Positions 26,420 through 35,697 are shown, counted from the first letter of the stretch. The stretch: DNA of 41,122 bases from an uncultured Nostoc sp. (GCF_937863485.1 NZ_CALMFY010000182.1:1-41122); one strand, 5' to 3'. Notes: generated by a model not told the origin, from the letters alone. Translations and numbers: made by a program.

Positions 26420-26685
26420 CTAACAACTATTAAAAGCAAACTTTATTTGGAACAATACAGGACCGATTGCTGTGTTTATTTTATCAATTCGGATTTGGGT
26501 TTCTTGATTTGCAGGTATACCTCTAGCTCTTGCCGTCAGAGTTGAATTGATACCAAAAATCGAACTTACTGGGTTTTCACATGCATTTATTGTGCCTAAT
26601 ACAATACCTACATCTTTGCTCCAAGTACCTGAGAATCCAGCCCAAACGTTGCGTTTGGATTATCAATAATTGGAACTTCTATCTC
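26420..26685 (-). pseudogene. secreted DUF4360-like protein, broken copy
   Basis: Only the C-terminal ~80 codons survive: GTINACENPVSSIFGINS, then ARARGIPANQETQIRIDK and the end IGPVLFQIKFAFNSC. A one-base deletion near 26645 shifts the frame (TTT GGG CTG for the expected TTT CCG GCT GGA). The N-terminal half and the signal peptide are absent. It shares its upstream DNA with the other copies. Confidence 0.65.
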
Positions 26686-26893
26686 CTATAAATATTAGAT
26701 GGAATGTAAAACTCCTAAAATACTTCTAGACAAAAAAATTTTACTTGGCAGCCTCTTTGGGGTTTGGGGATTTATAGCAGCCATAAAATGTATGTAATTC
26801 GCTCTGGTTCAGGGAGACAGAAATAGGATAAAACAATCAATTTCTGACTCAGAAATTATTTATCAGAGGATTTCAGTTATCAGAAAATAATTC

Positions 26894-27126
26894 AGGAGTC
26901 AGGACTTAGAATTCAGAATTGAATTCTGTGCTACTAGCGGATAGCGCAGCGGTAGCGAGTCTACAAGGGGATAAATAAATTGGTTTAAGACCCCACTAAA
27001 TCTTCTCCTTTTTAGATGCACTCGCGTTCGATTTAGTGTTCAACAATATAATAATGGGACTAAACCTTCCACTGATTGATTCTGACTCCTGAATTCTTAC
27101 TTCTGAATTCTTACTTCGGAATTCTT
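26894..27126. repeat. about 230-bp repeat with inverted ends, copy A
   Basis: It begins with AGGAGTCAGGACTTAGAATTC and ends with the near-complement GATTCTGACTCCTGAATTC. Inside lie TTTAAGACCCCACTAAATC and a GATTTAG inverted partner. Copy B is at 29439-29627. Both lie upstream of a DUF4360-like copy, showing that gene and flank were duplicated together or that the element inserted twice. The rest of 26686-27397 has no gene. Confidence 0.6.
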
Positions 27127-27397
27127 TTTCAATTGAGAATTGCCCTTACGATAAGTTTTGAGAACACTATAAATCACAGACAAATATATTTTACCTATCC
27201 AAAGACAGATGTTTTGCAAATTGTGATTTAGTTAGATTTATCAGCTACTTTGATTTGACCTAACTATTTATCAAGACAGAGAGTCAAAGATTTATTCAGA
27301 GAGATGAGAATAAATCTTTCGATAAATTGGTAAAGCAGCTTTAGAGTGAGTAGCTTTTAGGAAAATTAAATGCAAAACTAACTATGCATTTAAAAAC

Positions 27398-28039
27398 CTA
27401 ACAAGGATTAAAAGCAAACTTGATTTGGAACAATACAGGCCCAATTGTTGTATCGATTGTATCAATTCGGATTTGGGTTTCTAGACCTTTAGGTTTACTT
27501 GGTACACCTGAAGCTTTTGCCGTCAGAGTTGAATTAATACCAAAAACCGAACTCACTGGGTTATTACATGCATTTATTGTGCCTAATGTAACACCTACAT
27601 CTTTGCTCCAAACATCTGAGAAGCTAGCCGGAAACGTTCGGTTTGGATTATCGTCGGTTGGAATTACTTGACCTTGAAAGAGTAGTTTCACGTTCAGGTC
27701 AGCACTGCCTCCTTTAGGCACATCTGCAAAACCAAGATACTTGACGTTAATCGGCTGAACGTTAAATCCAGAAGGTACATTCAGACCGATCCGCAAATTG
27801 CAGGATTTTGATATAACATTAGGACGTGTAGCTTTAGCTTCAAATTCAGAAAATGTTATTGAAAGGGTGTCTCCATTTAAAACTCCCTCTGCTGTTCCTT
27901 TTGGACAACCATTTCCCGAAAGAGTTACTGGAACATTTTGAAACGTAAATCCTTCTGTTTGAGCCTGTACCTGAGATAAACCCACGACATTTAAACTCAG
28001 TAGCGTCAAGCTAGAAATAAGGCCAGTTAAAATTTTCAT
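27398..28039 (-). CDS. secreted DUF4360-like protein, copy 2
   Basis: 213 residues from the ATG at 28039 (GGAG about 10 bases upstream; the frame runs on to a TTG at 28078). Signal peptide MKILTGLISSLTLLSLNVVG to VQAQ is almost identical to copy 1 and copy 3. The mature protein shows GNGCPKGTAEG, ITFSEFEAKA, SCNLRIGLNVPSGF, KYLGFADVPKGGSADL and the end QIKFAFNPC. Copy 3 is closest to it, so the duplication between them is recent. Confidence 0.78.
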   Translation of the reverse strand: MKILTGLISSLTLLSLNVVGLSQVQAQTEGFTFQNVPVTLSGNGCPKGTAEGVLNGDTLSITFSEFEAKATRPNVISKSCNLRIGLNVPSGFNVQPINVKYLGFADVPKGGSADLNVKLLFQGQVIPTDDNPNRTFPASFSDVWSKDVGVTLGTINACNNPVSSVFGINSTLTAKASGVPSKPKGLETQIRIDTIDTTIGPVLFQIKFAFNPC

Positions 28040-28374
28040 ATTTTTAGACTCCGCGAAAACGTGTAATTTCTTGTACAAATTAGCTGCAACTTAAAATTCC
28101 CTAAGATACTTCTACTACAAAGGAATTTTACCCACCATCCTCTTTAGGGTTTGGCGAATCATAGCAGTTCTTAATTGTTTGCAATACGCTCTGATTAAGG
28201 CAGACAGAAATAGGATAAAATAATGAATTTCTGGCTGTAAAATTATTTATCAGCGTATTCATTTATTTAAGAATTGCCATTTTATTACCAATACTATTTT
28301 TCCAAACAGAGAGCCAAAGATTTCTTCAAGGCGATTGGAAGAAATCTTTGTATAAGTTTGGTAAAGCAACTTTA

Positions 28375-28499
28375 GAGGATGTTTAAAAACGGTATTTTGC
28401 TCTCCTGATAAAGCACGGGTAATTATCTCAGGACATGGTTGAAACCTTATTTTTTTCGTCGCAGTTGACCTGAGCCACCGGGACTTTTAAAACATCCTC
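28375..28499. mobile_element. second MITE of the GAGGATGTTT family
   Basis: GAGGATGTTT ends (28375 and the complement ending 28499), flanked by TTA on both sides (28372-28374 and 28500-28502). 125 bp, shorter than the copy at 17094 and with a different interior, but with the same terminal motif and target duplication. It lies just downstream of copy 3 of the DUF4360-like genes, within the tandem array. Confidence 0.72.
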
Positions 28500-28554
28500 T
28501 TAGAGGCATCAGCTTTTGTAAAAAATTCAATGCAGATTATGCATTTAAAAAAAC

Positions 28555-29199
28555 TTAACAAGGAGTAAAAGCAAACTTGATTTGGTACAATACAGGGCCG
28601 ATTGTTGTGTCGATTGTATCAATTTGGATTTGGGTTTCTAGACCTTCAGGTTTAGTTGATACATCTTTAGCTCTTGCCGTCAGATTTGTATTGATACCAA
28701 AAATCGAACTCACTGGCTTCTTGCATGCATTTATTGTGCCTAATGTAATACCTACATCTTTGTTCCAAACATCTGAGAAGCCAGCTGGAAACGTTGCGTT
28801 TGGATTATTGGTAGTTGGAACTATTTGACCTTGAAATAGTATTCTAACATTCAGGTTTGCACTGCCTCCTTTAGGCACATCTGCAAAGCCAAGATACTTG
28901 ACGTTAATCGGCTGAACGTTTATTCCAGAAGGTACATTCAGACCGATCCGCAGATTGCAGGATGCTGATACAACCTTAGGAGGTTCAGCTTTAGCTTCAA
29001 ATTCGGAAAATGTTACTGAAAGAGTATCTCCAACCAAAATTCCCTCTGCTGTTCCCTTTGGGCAACCATTTCCAAAAAGAGTTACTGGAACTTTTTGAAA
29101 TGTAAATCCTTCTGTTTGAGCCTGTACCTGAGATAAACCCACAACATTTAAACTTAGTAGCGTCAAGCTGGAAATCAGACCAGTTAAAATTTTCTTCAT
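28555..29199 (-). CDS. secreted DUF4360-like protein, copy 3
   Basis: 214 residues. It is very close to copy 2: the same signal peptide, FGNGCPKGTAEGILVGDT, SCNLRIGLNVPSGI, KYLGFADVPKGGSANL, INACKKPVSSIFGIN and the end QIKFAFTPC. GGAG lies about 10 bases before the ATG. Its upstream DNA contains the same TTTGGGGTTTGGGGATTTAT block as found upstream of the broken copy (about 26755), so a shared promoter region is likely. Confidence 0.8.
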   Translation of the reverse strand: MKKILTGLISSLTLLSLNVVGLSQVQAQTEGFTFQKVPVTLFGNGCPKGTAEGILVGDTLSVTFSEFEAKAEPPKVVSASCNLRIGLNVPSGINVQPINVKYLGFADVPKGGSANLNVRILFQGQIVPTTNNPNATFPAGFSDVWNKDVGITLGTINACKKPVSSIFGINTNLTARAKDVSTKPEGLETQIQIDTIDTTIGPVLYQIKFAFTPC

Positions 29200-29438
29200 A
29201 GTAAGGACTCCGCAAAAACGTGTAATCTACTGTGTACATTAGCTGCAATTTCAAATTCCTAAGATATTTTTAAACAAAGGAATTTTACCCAGCAGTCTCT
29301 TTGGGGTTTGGGGATTTATAGCAATTCTTAGTTGTGTGCAATATGCTCTGGTTAAAGGAGACAGAAAATAGTAAAAAACAATGAATTTCTGGCTCTGAAA
29401 TTATTTATCAGCATATTTCACTTATCAGAAATAAATTT

Positions 29439-29627
29439 AGGAGTCAGAAGTCAGAATTCTCCACTTGAATTCTGTACGACTGGCAGATGAATAAATGGGT
29501 TTAAGACCCCCACTAAATCTTCTCCTTTGAAGACGCTACGCGAACGATTTAGCGATCAACAAAAAAGTGGTGGGTTTGAATCCCACATTAATTGATTCTG
29601 ACTCCTAAATTCTGACTTCTGAATTTT
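29439..29627. repeat. about 190-bp repeat with inverted ends, copy B
   Basis: AGGAGTCAGAAGTCAGAATTC at the left and GATTCTGACTCCTAAATTC at the right, with TTTAAGACCCCCACTAAATC and GATTTAGCGATC inside. It is homologous to 26894-27126. The T-loop-like GGGTTTGAATCCC inside is not part of a tRNA. Confidence 0.6.
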
Positions 29628-29769
29628 TCTTCAATTGAGAATTGCTACAAAAATAATGTGTCGATAATTACAGTATGTCACCTGAGAAGTATATTCTATC
29701 TATCCAAAGATAGATATTTCGCAAATTTTGACAAATTCTTGTAAGAAAGTACGTAGACGCATAGCGGTG

Positions 29770-29891
29770 AGACAGCGCTCTGCACCAAAAATCCCAGCCT
29801 CAGCAATCCAGTGGTATTCCTCTACTGTCCACAGGCAAAATTTTAACGTCGTTTTTGTGTTTTGCATGGCTTTAGCAACTGTGAGGAGCAA
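29770..29891 (-). pseudogene. Uma2 family fragment cut by an interspersed repeat
   Basis: The minus-strand frame starting at 29891 reads MQNTKTTLKF and TVEEYHWIAEAGIFG, the usual start of Uma2/DUF820 proteins, then changes into repeat-derived sequence (ERCLTAMRLRTF, from the CGCTGTCTCACCGCTATGCG block). The nuclease core is missing. It is a third Uma2 locus in the window. Confidence 0.55.
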
Positions 29892-29938
29892 TTAATACGC
29901 CATAAATAGTATGATATAAACAAGATATTTTGCTCTAG

Positions 29939-29964
29939 TAGGGTAGGACAGCTGTGCTACCCTA
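29939..29964. terminator. hairpin downstream of the HAD gene
   Basis: TAGGGTAG (29939-29946) pairs with CTACCCTA (29957-29964), loop of 10 bases. It follows the minus-strand HAD gene stop by about 40 bases. No T-run, so confidence is limited. Confidence 0.45.
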
Positions 29965-30004
29965 TAAATTGCTGTACTTCACGCAATATAAAAACAGTTA
30001 TAAA

Positions 30005-30739
30005 TTAATCTTCTAAAATCTGGATTTCATCAAGTTGATTAATCACCACATCCGCACCTCGGATGTTATCCGATTTACCCACCCAAGTGATACCAATACA
30101 ACCTGCGGCTTTAGCATTACGTGCCATTTGCATATCACCAACTGAATCACCCACCATCAATGTAGCGCCTGGTTCTACTTCCAAGGCTTGACAAGCTTGC
30201 AAAAATAGTACTGGATCTGGTTTACTCGGCCCCTCATCTACTCCCATTTCCAATTGGATATAATCATTTAATTGGTGATTCGCTACAAAGTTATGTACTT
30301 CTTCAGTTGTCGCAGCTGAGAGGATGCCAAGTTTCAAACCCCCTTCCCGTAAGTATTTCAATAAGTCTAAGCTACCCACAAACAGCGGTGAAGGAGTTTG
30401 TTCAATGTATTTCTCTGCTTCATCCAAAGCTTGAGTGGCTATTTTTAAGGACTCAAACCATCCTCTTCCAGTTTCGGCAATATATGCCGCACATGCAACT
30501 TCTGTTTCGCGGCGACTCGCCACCGCTATCAAACCTGCTGGATTTAGGCTACTACCATTGACGCCAAATGCCATTAATAGCGGTTCCCCAATACCGGGAA
30601 CTTGAGCATCTATCAGCCTCGCTGCCCTTTGTGCGAGCGATCGCAAATACGTTTCTGAATCTTCTAGAGTACCATTTTTGTCAAATATAATTGCCTGGAT
30701 ATTATCAAAAGTGATATTTCCACATTTAATAGTTGCCAC
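30005..30739 (-). CDS. HAD superfamily hydrolase
   Basis: 244 residues. HAD motif I is IIFDKNGTLEDSE with nucleophile D20; the usual second Asp is N22 here. Motif II/III residues appear as GILSAATTEE and KPDPVLFLQAC, and motif IV as LMVGDSVGDMQMA. The cap (about 30-120) is helical, so it is a phosphoglycolate-phosphatase-like member. The N22 substitution may change the general acid and substrate range. It lies in the same direction as, and downstream of, rpsA but after a strong terminator. Confidence 0.85.
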   Translation of the reverse strand: MATIKCGNITFDNIQAIIFDKNGTLEDSETYLRSLAQRAARLIDAQVPGIGEPLLMAFGVNGSSLNPAGLIAVASRRETEVACAAYIAETGRGWFESLKIATQALDEAEKYIEQTPSPLFVGSLDLLKYLREGGLKLGILSAATTEEVHNFVANHQLNDYIQLEMGVDEGPSKPDPVLFLQACQALEVEPGATLMVGDSVGDMQMARNAKAAGCIGITWVGKSDNIRGADVVINQLDEIQILED

Positions 30740-30806
30740 AATATTTCACCCTACTTATTTAGTTATGAGTTTTTATTCCTAACTTTGGCCAATTCTCCAC
30801 ATAAAA

Positions 30807-30827
30807 AAAGAGGGAAAAACCCTCTTT
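30807..30827 (-). terminator. rho-independent terminator of rpsA
   Basis: AAAGAGGG and CCCTCTTT form a perfect 8-bp stem with a 5-base loop; on the minus strand the stem is followed by a run of seven T residues (30803-30809). It lies about 50 bases after the rpsA stop and before the HAD gene. Confidence 0.85.
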
Positions 30828-30877
30828 ATATAATGATTTAATACTCTTACTTAAAGACAAGTAAAACTATAAATGTA

Positions 30878-32005
30878 TTATTGTTCAATCGCTGCTGGAA
30901 TTTCCTCTTCAGTTTCCGTCGCTGGTGGAATCTCTTCTTCAAGTTCTGCAGCTGCTGGAATTTCCTCTTCAGTTTCCGTCGCTGGTGGAATCTCTTCTTC
31001 AAGTTCTACAGCTGGTGGAATCTCTTCTTCAAGTTCCGCAGCTGGTGGAATATCTTCTTCTGCAACAACTTCTACAGTTGCAGCAGGCGCAGCAGTAGCA
31101 CCTTGTTGCTTGGCTAAGAGCTGTTCACGATACTTAGCAGCCATTTCTTCTGCCTTATCGTAGACCAAATCCCGGTTTTTAATCATGTCTCCGGGTTCGG
31201 GTTCTAGTTGCTTGGTAGATAGGGAAATCCGACCCCTTTCTGCATCCAAGTCAATGATCATAACTTTCACTTCATCATTGACATTGAACACGCTATGAGG
31301 TGTGTCAATATGTTCGTGGGAAATCTCAGAAATGTGCAGTAGGCCACTGACGCCGCCAATGTCGATGAAAGCACCGTAGGGTTTGATGCCACGAACTGTA
31401 CCAATTACTACTTCACCAACTTCTAAGCGGTTCATCTTCCGCTCAACCAGCGCCCGACGGTGAGATAGAACTAGGCGGTTACGTTCTTCGTCCACCTCTA
31501 AGAATTTCAATGGCAAATCTTCGCCTACCAATTCTTCTTTAGGTTTGCGGGTACTGATGTGGGAACCAGGGATAAAGCCACGTAATCCCTCAATCCGTAC
31601 TAATGCTCCGCCACGATTGGTTGCAAACACACCAGAACGGACAGTAGCATCTTCTGCTTGCAGCTGTCGCACGCGCTCCCAAGCCCGCATATATTCAATA
31701 CGGCGAATGGAAAGAGTTAATTGACCATCTTCGTTTTCATCGGTAAGAATGAAAAATTCTCGCGTTTCGTTTGACTGTAAGACTTCTTCCGGGCTATCTA
31801 CCCGGTTAATAGACATTTCTTGTATAGGTATATATGCTGCGGTTTTAGCACCAATGTCAATCAGAGCGCCGCGCGGCTCTATACTGAAAACTGTTCCTGG
31901 GACAACATCACCAGGGCTAAAATGATAGTCGTATTTGTCAAGTAGAGCAGCGAAATCTTCGTGAGTGAATCCAATTTCTGTAGCGGTTAAATTCTGATTG
32001 ACCAT
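30878..32005 (-). CDS. rpsA: 30S ribosomal protein S1
   Basis: 375 residues with three S1 RNA-binding domains: about 30-100 (GDVVPGTVFSIEPRGALID), about 115-185 (RSGVFATNRGGALVRIEG) and about 205-275 (GEVVIGTVRGIKPYGAFIDI). Three domains are usual for cyanobacterial and plastid S1. The C-terminal ~60 residues are a strongly acidic tail made of imperfect repeats of the type ELEEEIPPA/ETEEEIPAA; at DNA level these are near-perfect tandem repeats (30900-31070). The product brings mRNA to the 30S subunit. Confidence 0.95.
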   Translation of the reverse strand: MVNQNLTATEIGFTHEDFAALLDKYDYHFSPGDVVPGTVFSIEPRGALIDIGAKTAAYIPIQEMSINRVDSPEEVLQSNETREFFILTDENEDGQLTLSIRRIEYMRAWERVRQLQAEDATVRSGVFATNRGGALVRIEGLRGFIPGSHISTRKPKEELVGEDLPLKFLEVDEERNRLVLSHRRALVERKMNRLEVGEVVIGTVRGIKPYGAFIDIGGVSGLLHISEISHEHIDTPHSVFNVNDEVKVMIIDLDAERGRISLSTKQLEPEPGDMIKNRDLVYDKAEEMAAKYREQLLAKQQGATAAPAATVEVVAEEDIPPAAELEEEIPPAVELEEEIPPATETEEEIPAAAELEEEIPPATETEEEIPAAIEQ

Positions 32006-32230
32006 GCTTATTTGTTCCCGGTTCTAGTCTCCGTAAAGGTTGTGCCACAAGCGCGATGTATGTTACACAAGCAGTTTTATGGCAGCTTACATAACACATC
32101 CTTTTTCATCCTAGCGCAGAAAAGCTAGTATTAACACATATCTCCTCCCAAGATTGGGAATTATATCACAATATTAAAATGGTTGGTCATTTACTTAGTA
32201 GTTAAAACCAACAAAGGACAAAAACAATAA

Positions 32231-32264
32231 TATCCGTTGCTACCACAATTAGTAACAACGGATA
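32231..32264. terminator. hairpin downstream of psbT
   Basis: TATCCGTTG (32231-32239) pairs with CAACGGATA (32256-32264); on the minus strand the stem is followed by TTATTGTTTTTG. It fits the end of the psbB-psbT transcript. The rest of 32006-32230, upstream of rpsA, has no gene. Confidence 0.6.
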
Positions 32265-32301
32265 CTAACATTAAATTCGCTTCCAGGTCTAGTAATAGGC
32301 T

Positions 32302-32409
32302 CTACTTATCTTTTGGTTTCTCAAAGCGAGGTGGTTCGCGAAATGCGATCGCAAAGAATAGAGTACCTATACACAGAGTAAAAATCAAGATGTACGCAAC
32401 GCTTTCCAT
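32302..32409 (-). CDS. psbT: photosystem II protein PsbT
   Basis: 35 residues, too short for an ordinary ORF list. The sequence MESVAYILIFTLCIGTLFFA is one membrane helix, followed by IAFREPPRFEKPKDK, the stromal/cytosolic tail typical of PsbT. It sits at the PSII monomer interface near the acceptor side. It follows psbB by 98 bases on the same strand, the conserved order psbB-psbT. Confidence 0.95.
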   Translation of the reverse strand: MESVAYILIFTLCIGTLFFAIAFREPPRFEKPKDK

Positions 32410-32451
32410 ATTTATAAGTTCCTGCCTATCGAGCCAGTAATTAAAGTTCTT

Positions 32452-32502
32452 AGTGCTGAGTCAGAGCCTTAACTCAAAACTGTGGACTCATAACTCAGCA
32501 CT
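32452..32502. repeat. inverted repeat in the psbB-psbT spacer
   Basis: AGTGCTGAGT (32452-32461) and ACTCAGCACT (32493-32502) are perfect complements around a 31-base loop with GAGTC/ACTCA heptamer-like repeats. It lies between the psbB stop and the psbT start and could shape the dicistronic message. Confidence 0.55.
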
Positions 32503-32506
32503 GAAA

Positions 32507-34036
32507 TTAAAGGGCTTCCTTGCGGCGGGTTGATTTGTCACCCACTTTCTGGAACAGACCCCACTCAACTTGCTCTTCTAGATCCGCATCAACACCAGCA
32601 AATACGTCTCGGTAGATTGTCCGAGCGCCATGCCAGAGATGACCAAAGAAGAACAATAGGGCAAATACGGCGTGTCCAAAGGTAAACCAACCTCTAGGAC
32701 TGGTGCGGAATACACCATCAGAGTTCAAGGTTTCCCGGTCAAATTCAAAGATTTCACCGCCTTGAGCCTTACGGGCATACTTCTTCACATCAGCTGGTTC
32801 TGTAAAGGTCTTACCGTTTAGATCACCACCGTAGAAACTGACAGTGACACCAGATTGCTCAAAGCTGTACTTAGATTCTGCCCGACGGAAGGGAATGTCA
32901 GCGCGGACAATTCCATCTGCATCGGTCAAAATCACTGGGAAGGTTTCAAAGAAGTTGGGGAGACGACGCACGGTCAATTCCCGTCCTTCAGAATCTTTGA
33001 ATACGCCGTGACCTTGCCAAGACTGGGCAATACCATCACCCTTGACCATAGGCCCTGTACGGAATAGACCGCCTTTAGCGGGGCTATTACCGACGTAATC
33101 ATAGAAAGCCAGCTTTTCGGGAATCCCCGACCAAGCTTGGTCAAGGGTTGCACCTTGGGCAACGTTTGTTTGGACGCGGCGCTGAATTTCTTGACGGAAG
33201 TAATTCTGATCCCATTGGTAGCGGGTAGGGCCAAACAATTCGATCGGAGTGGCGGCGTTACCGTACCACATAGTACCAGCAACAACGAAAGCAGCAAAGA
33301 AGACTGCTGCAATACTGCTAGAAAGTACTGTTTCAATGTTCCCCATCCGTAGGGCTTTGTAGAGCCGTTCAGGGGGTCTGACTGTGAGGTGGAATAAGCC
33401 TGCAATAATACCGACAACACCAGCAGCAATGTGGTGAGCCGCAATCCCACCAGGGTTATATGGGTTAAAACCATCTGGACCCCATTCCGGTGCTACTCCT
33501 TGGGCAGCCCCAGTTATTCCATAAGCGTCAGAAACCCAAATCCCCGGCCCAAATAGTCCGGTGACGTGAAAAGCACCAAAGCCAAAACAAAGTAGACCAG
33601 ATAAGAACAGGTGAATGCCAAACATTTTTGGCAAGTCTAGGGCGGGTTCACCAGTGCGGGGATCTCTAAAGAGTTCCAAATCCCAGTAAACCCAGTGCCA
33701 TACGGCGGCTAGGAACAATAGACCTGAAAGAACAATGTGAGCCGCAGCAACGCCTTCAAATGACCAGAAGCCAGGATCAGTTGCTGGACCACCAGTAACG
33801 TTCCAACCACCCCAAGATTGGGTGACGCCCAAACGTGACATGAAGGGCAGGACAAACATCCCTTGACGCCACATCGGGTTGAGAATTGGATCGCTAGGGT
33901 CAAAAACAGCTAGTTCGTAGAGTGCCATCGAACCAGCCCAGCCTGCTACTAAGGCTGTGTGCATCAGGTGTACAGAAATCAGCCGCCCTGGATCATTCAG
34001 AACGACTGTATGTACTCGGTACCAGGGTAGTCCCAT
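32507..34036 (-). CDS. psbB: photosystem II CP47 chlorophyll protein
   Basis: 509 residues, full length. It starts [20 protein letters not shown], has the six membrane helices with the chlorophyll-ligating His pairs ([89 protein letters not shown]) and the large lumenal loop E between helices V and VI (about 260-450). CP47 is the inner antenna next to D2. The gene begins a minus-strand operon with psbT. A purine-rich GAGGAGG lies before the ATG. Confidence 0.98.
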   Translation of the reverse strand: MGLPWYRVHTVVLNDPGRLISVHLMHTALVAGWAGSMALYELAVFDPSDPILNPMWRQGMFVLPFMSRLGVTQSWGGWNVTGGPATDPGFWSFEGVAAAHIVLSGLLFLAAVWHWVYWDLELFRDPRTGEPALDLPKMFGIHLFLSGLLCFGFGAFHVTGLFGPGIWVSDAYGITGAAQGVAPEWGPDGFNPYNPGGIAAHHIAAGVVGIIAGLFHLTVRPPERLYKALRMGNIETVLSSSIAAVFFAAFVVAGTMWYGNAATPIELFGPTRYQWDQNYFRQEIQRRVQTNVAQGATLDQAWSGIPEKLAFYDYVGNSPAKGGLFRTGPMVKGDGIAQSWQGHGVFKDSEGRELTVRRLPNFFETFPVILTDADGIVRADIPFRRAESKYSFEQSGVTVSFYGGDLNGKTFTEPADVKKYARKAQGGEIFEFDRETLNSDGVFRTSPRGWFTFGHAVFALLFFFGHLWHGARTIYRDVFAGVDADLEEQVEWGLFQKVGDKSTRRKEAL

Positions 34037-34464
34037 TGACTACGCTCCTCCTCGATGAGTTAGTTTACAAAGCAATTTTCTTACTGAGATTCTGAGAAAC
34101 GAAAGTCGCCACTCAGAAAACTCTCTCTTGTTTTTTGTTATTGCCAGAGCCAGAGTTCTACCATAGCTTAGTCTTATAAGTCAGACAGCGTGGGAGATGA
34201 GGCAATGCTTACTCGCTTCGGGAGGTTTACCTTGTAGGGTAGCCACCGCCAAGCAAAAATGAGAATGTTTTAAAAAGTGTAACTATTGATGGAATTGTTT
34301 GCAAGCGTGTAAATTGATGCGATCGCGTAGCATCTCCAAGTTTTTTCGCTACCAATACCCATCATAGATTAAATTTGCTTATCTTTTCTTTACGAGGTGA
34401 GATGAGCGGGCACAGGGCAGAGGAAAAGTTGCAGTAAGTATTTACCCAATGCCCAATGCCTATC
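34037..34464. other. psbB upstream region
   Basis: About 430 bases with no gene. It should carry the psbB promoter, but I cannot assign the boxes. A palindrome GATGCGATCGCGTAGCATC lies near 34317-34335 (HIP1 site within a short interspersed repeat), and a repeat-like CTTCGGGAGGTTTACCTTG lies near 34217. Confidence 0.45.
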
Positions 34465-34791
34465 CTACTGAACCACCAATTGGATGTTTTGCAGTTGACA
34501 TTTCGTCTCAGCCGTACCCAGGCGTTCAATTACCTGTTCAGCGCTCATCAAACGCTTGAGTACTACTTGACCTATAGTCCTACTGGCGATTGCTGGTGTT
34601 GTTGGTTTAACTTCCACGGTTAAAACGGCTTCTTCAACTCGATAAAGCCATAGCAATTCGTTTTGTTCCACTATGCAAATATTCATTCGCTGAATATCTG
34701 GTTGGCGTCGCCATGCAGTTATTTGCCAGAGTCCATCAGATGCCCAGACTCTAGCAACTGCCCATCCTTCAGATAGAAAGAAATACTTCAC
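34465..34791 (-). CDS. conserved cyanobacterial protein upstream of psbB, unknown function
   Basis: 108 residues, no signal or membrane segment. The N-terminal part is rich in Trp (EGWAVARVWASDGLWQITAW) and reads like alternating strands; the C-terminal part is helical (VLKRLMSAEQVIERLGTAE). I recognise no domain. It is on the same strand as psbB, about 430 bases upstream, which suggests conserved neighbourhood rather than one operon. Confidence 0.6.
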   Translation of the reverse strand: MKYFFLSEGWAVARVWASDGLWQITAWRRQPDIQRMNICIVEQNELLWLYRVEEAVLTVEVKPTTPAIASRTIGQVVLKRLMSAEQVIERLGTAETKCQLQNIQLVVQ

Positions 34792-35697
34792 GGTCTTAGT
34801 CTCACTATTAGACTTTCAATCTGCTGTTCACGATATCGCGATCGCTTGATTTCGCTAATGTATAAACACTAGATTTGTTAAGTAAAACCATGCACCCAAT
34901 CTCTATGAAAAATCGCTCAACAGGTAGTTATGTCCAAGCGGTAACATGCTCCCGTCTTAATGTACATTACTTGGACTAAGGTCAAAGCTTAACAAATCTA
35001 TTCGCTAGTAACTATGAATTTACGACAAATTCAGCCAATGTTTAAAATCTTAATTAAATAAAAATTTTTCAGTACTTAACAAATGTAAATTTCTGTATTT
35101 TGTCAATGATTTTTTGTCACAAATAGTGCGACGCCAAGTAGCCCGCATTTCTCTACGAGACGCTGCGCCAACGACATGGTTTAACTACTTCTCTGCGAGA
35201 GGCTGGCGCTTAGGGCGTAGCTATGCCGCAGGCTTTACGGCTGCGCTCAGTACAAGTGCGCTCACCAGCCGCTCAGTGACCATCGTAGACATCGCACAGT
35301 AGCAATAAATTTAGGGACTTCCAGTTAAAAAACATCCCATAGTAGGGGCGCAAGACCTTGCGCTCCTATTAGAAATGTACAAATAATTTTGGATAATTTA
35401 TTTTTTGTCAGTCCTTTAACCATGAAGTTGAGCATCCGCCACAAATTTTTGATTTAGAAGGTTACAGAGTCATAATGTAGAACAAGTTTTCTCTCACTTG
35501 AGTGTGTAAGTTCTGTTTTTTTATACGTATATACTTAGCCATCGGCATTGCCAACCAAAGCGGGTGTTCCATCCATAGACGCGTAGCGGCTTAAGGCAGG
35601 GTACGAGAACCGAGAACCACTATATTTATGAAGATTCAGCAAAATAGTCACAAATGTAGTAAAATTACTGACCGCTGATCTCAAAAATATTATTGCC
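34792..35697. other. about 900 bp of repeat-rich spacer
   Basis: No gene recognised. It holds a cluster of modular Nostoc repeats at about 35143-35297 (CTCTACGAGACGCTGCGCC, GGCGCTTAGGGCGTAGC, CATCGTAGACATCGC blocks), an imperfect palindrome TAGGGGCGCAAG/CTTGCGCTCCTA at about 35343-35369, and a piece GACGCGTAGCGGCTTAAGGC near 35579. The 62-codon frame over the repeats is a by-product. Confidence 0.55.

Noticed and set aside
29530..29605. T-loop-like GGGTTTGAATCCC suggesting a tRNA
   Set aside because: No acceptor, D or anticodon arm can be formed upstream, and the homologous repeat at 26894-27126 lacks this piece; it is part of a repeat.
35114..35302. 62-codon plus-strand frame
   Set aside because: It is made of modular Nostoc repeats; arginine-rich by-product of the repeat bases.
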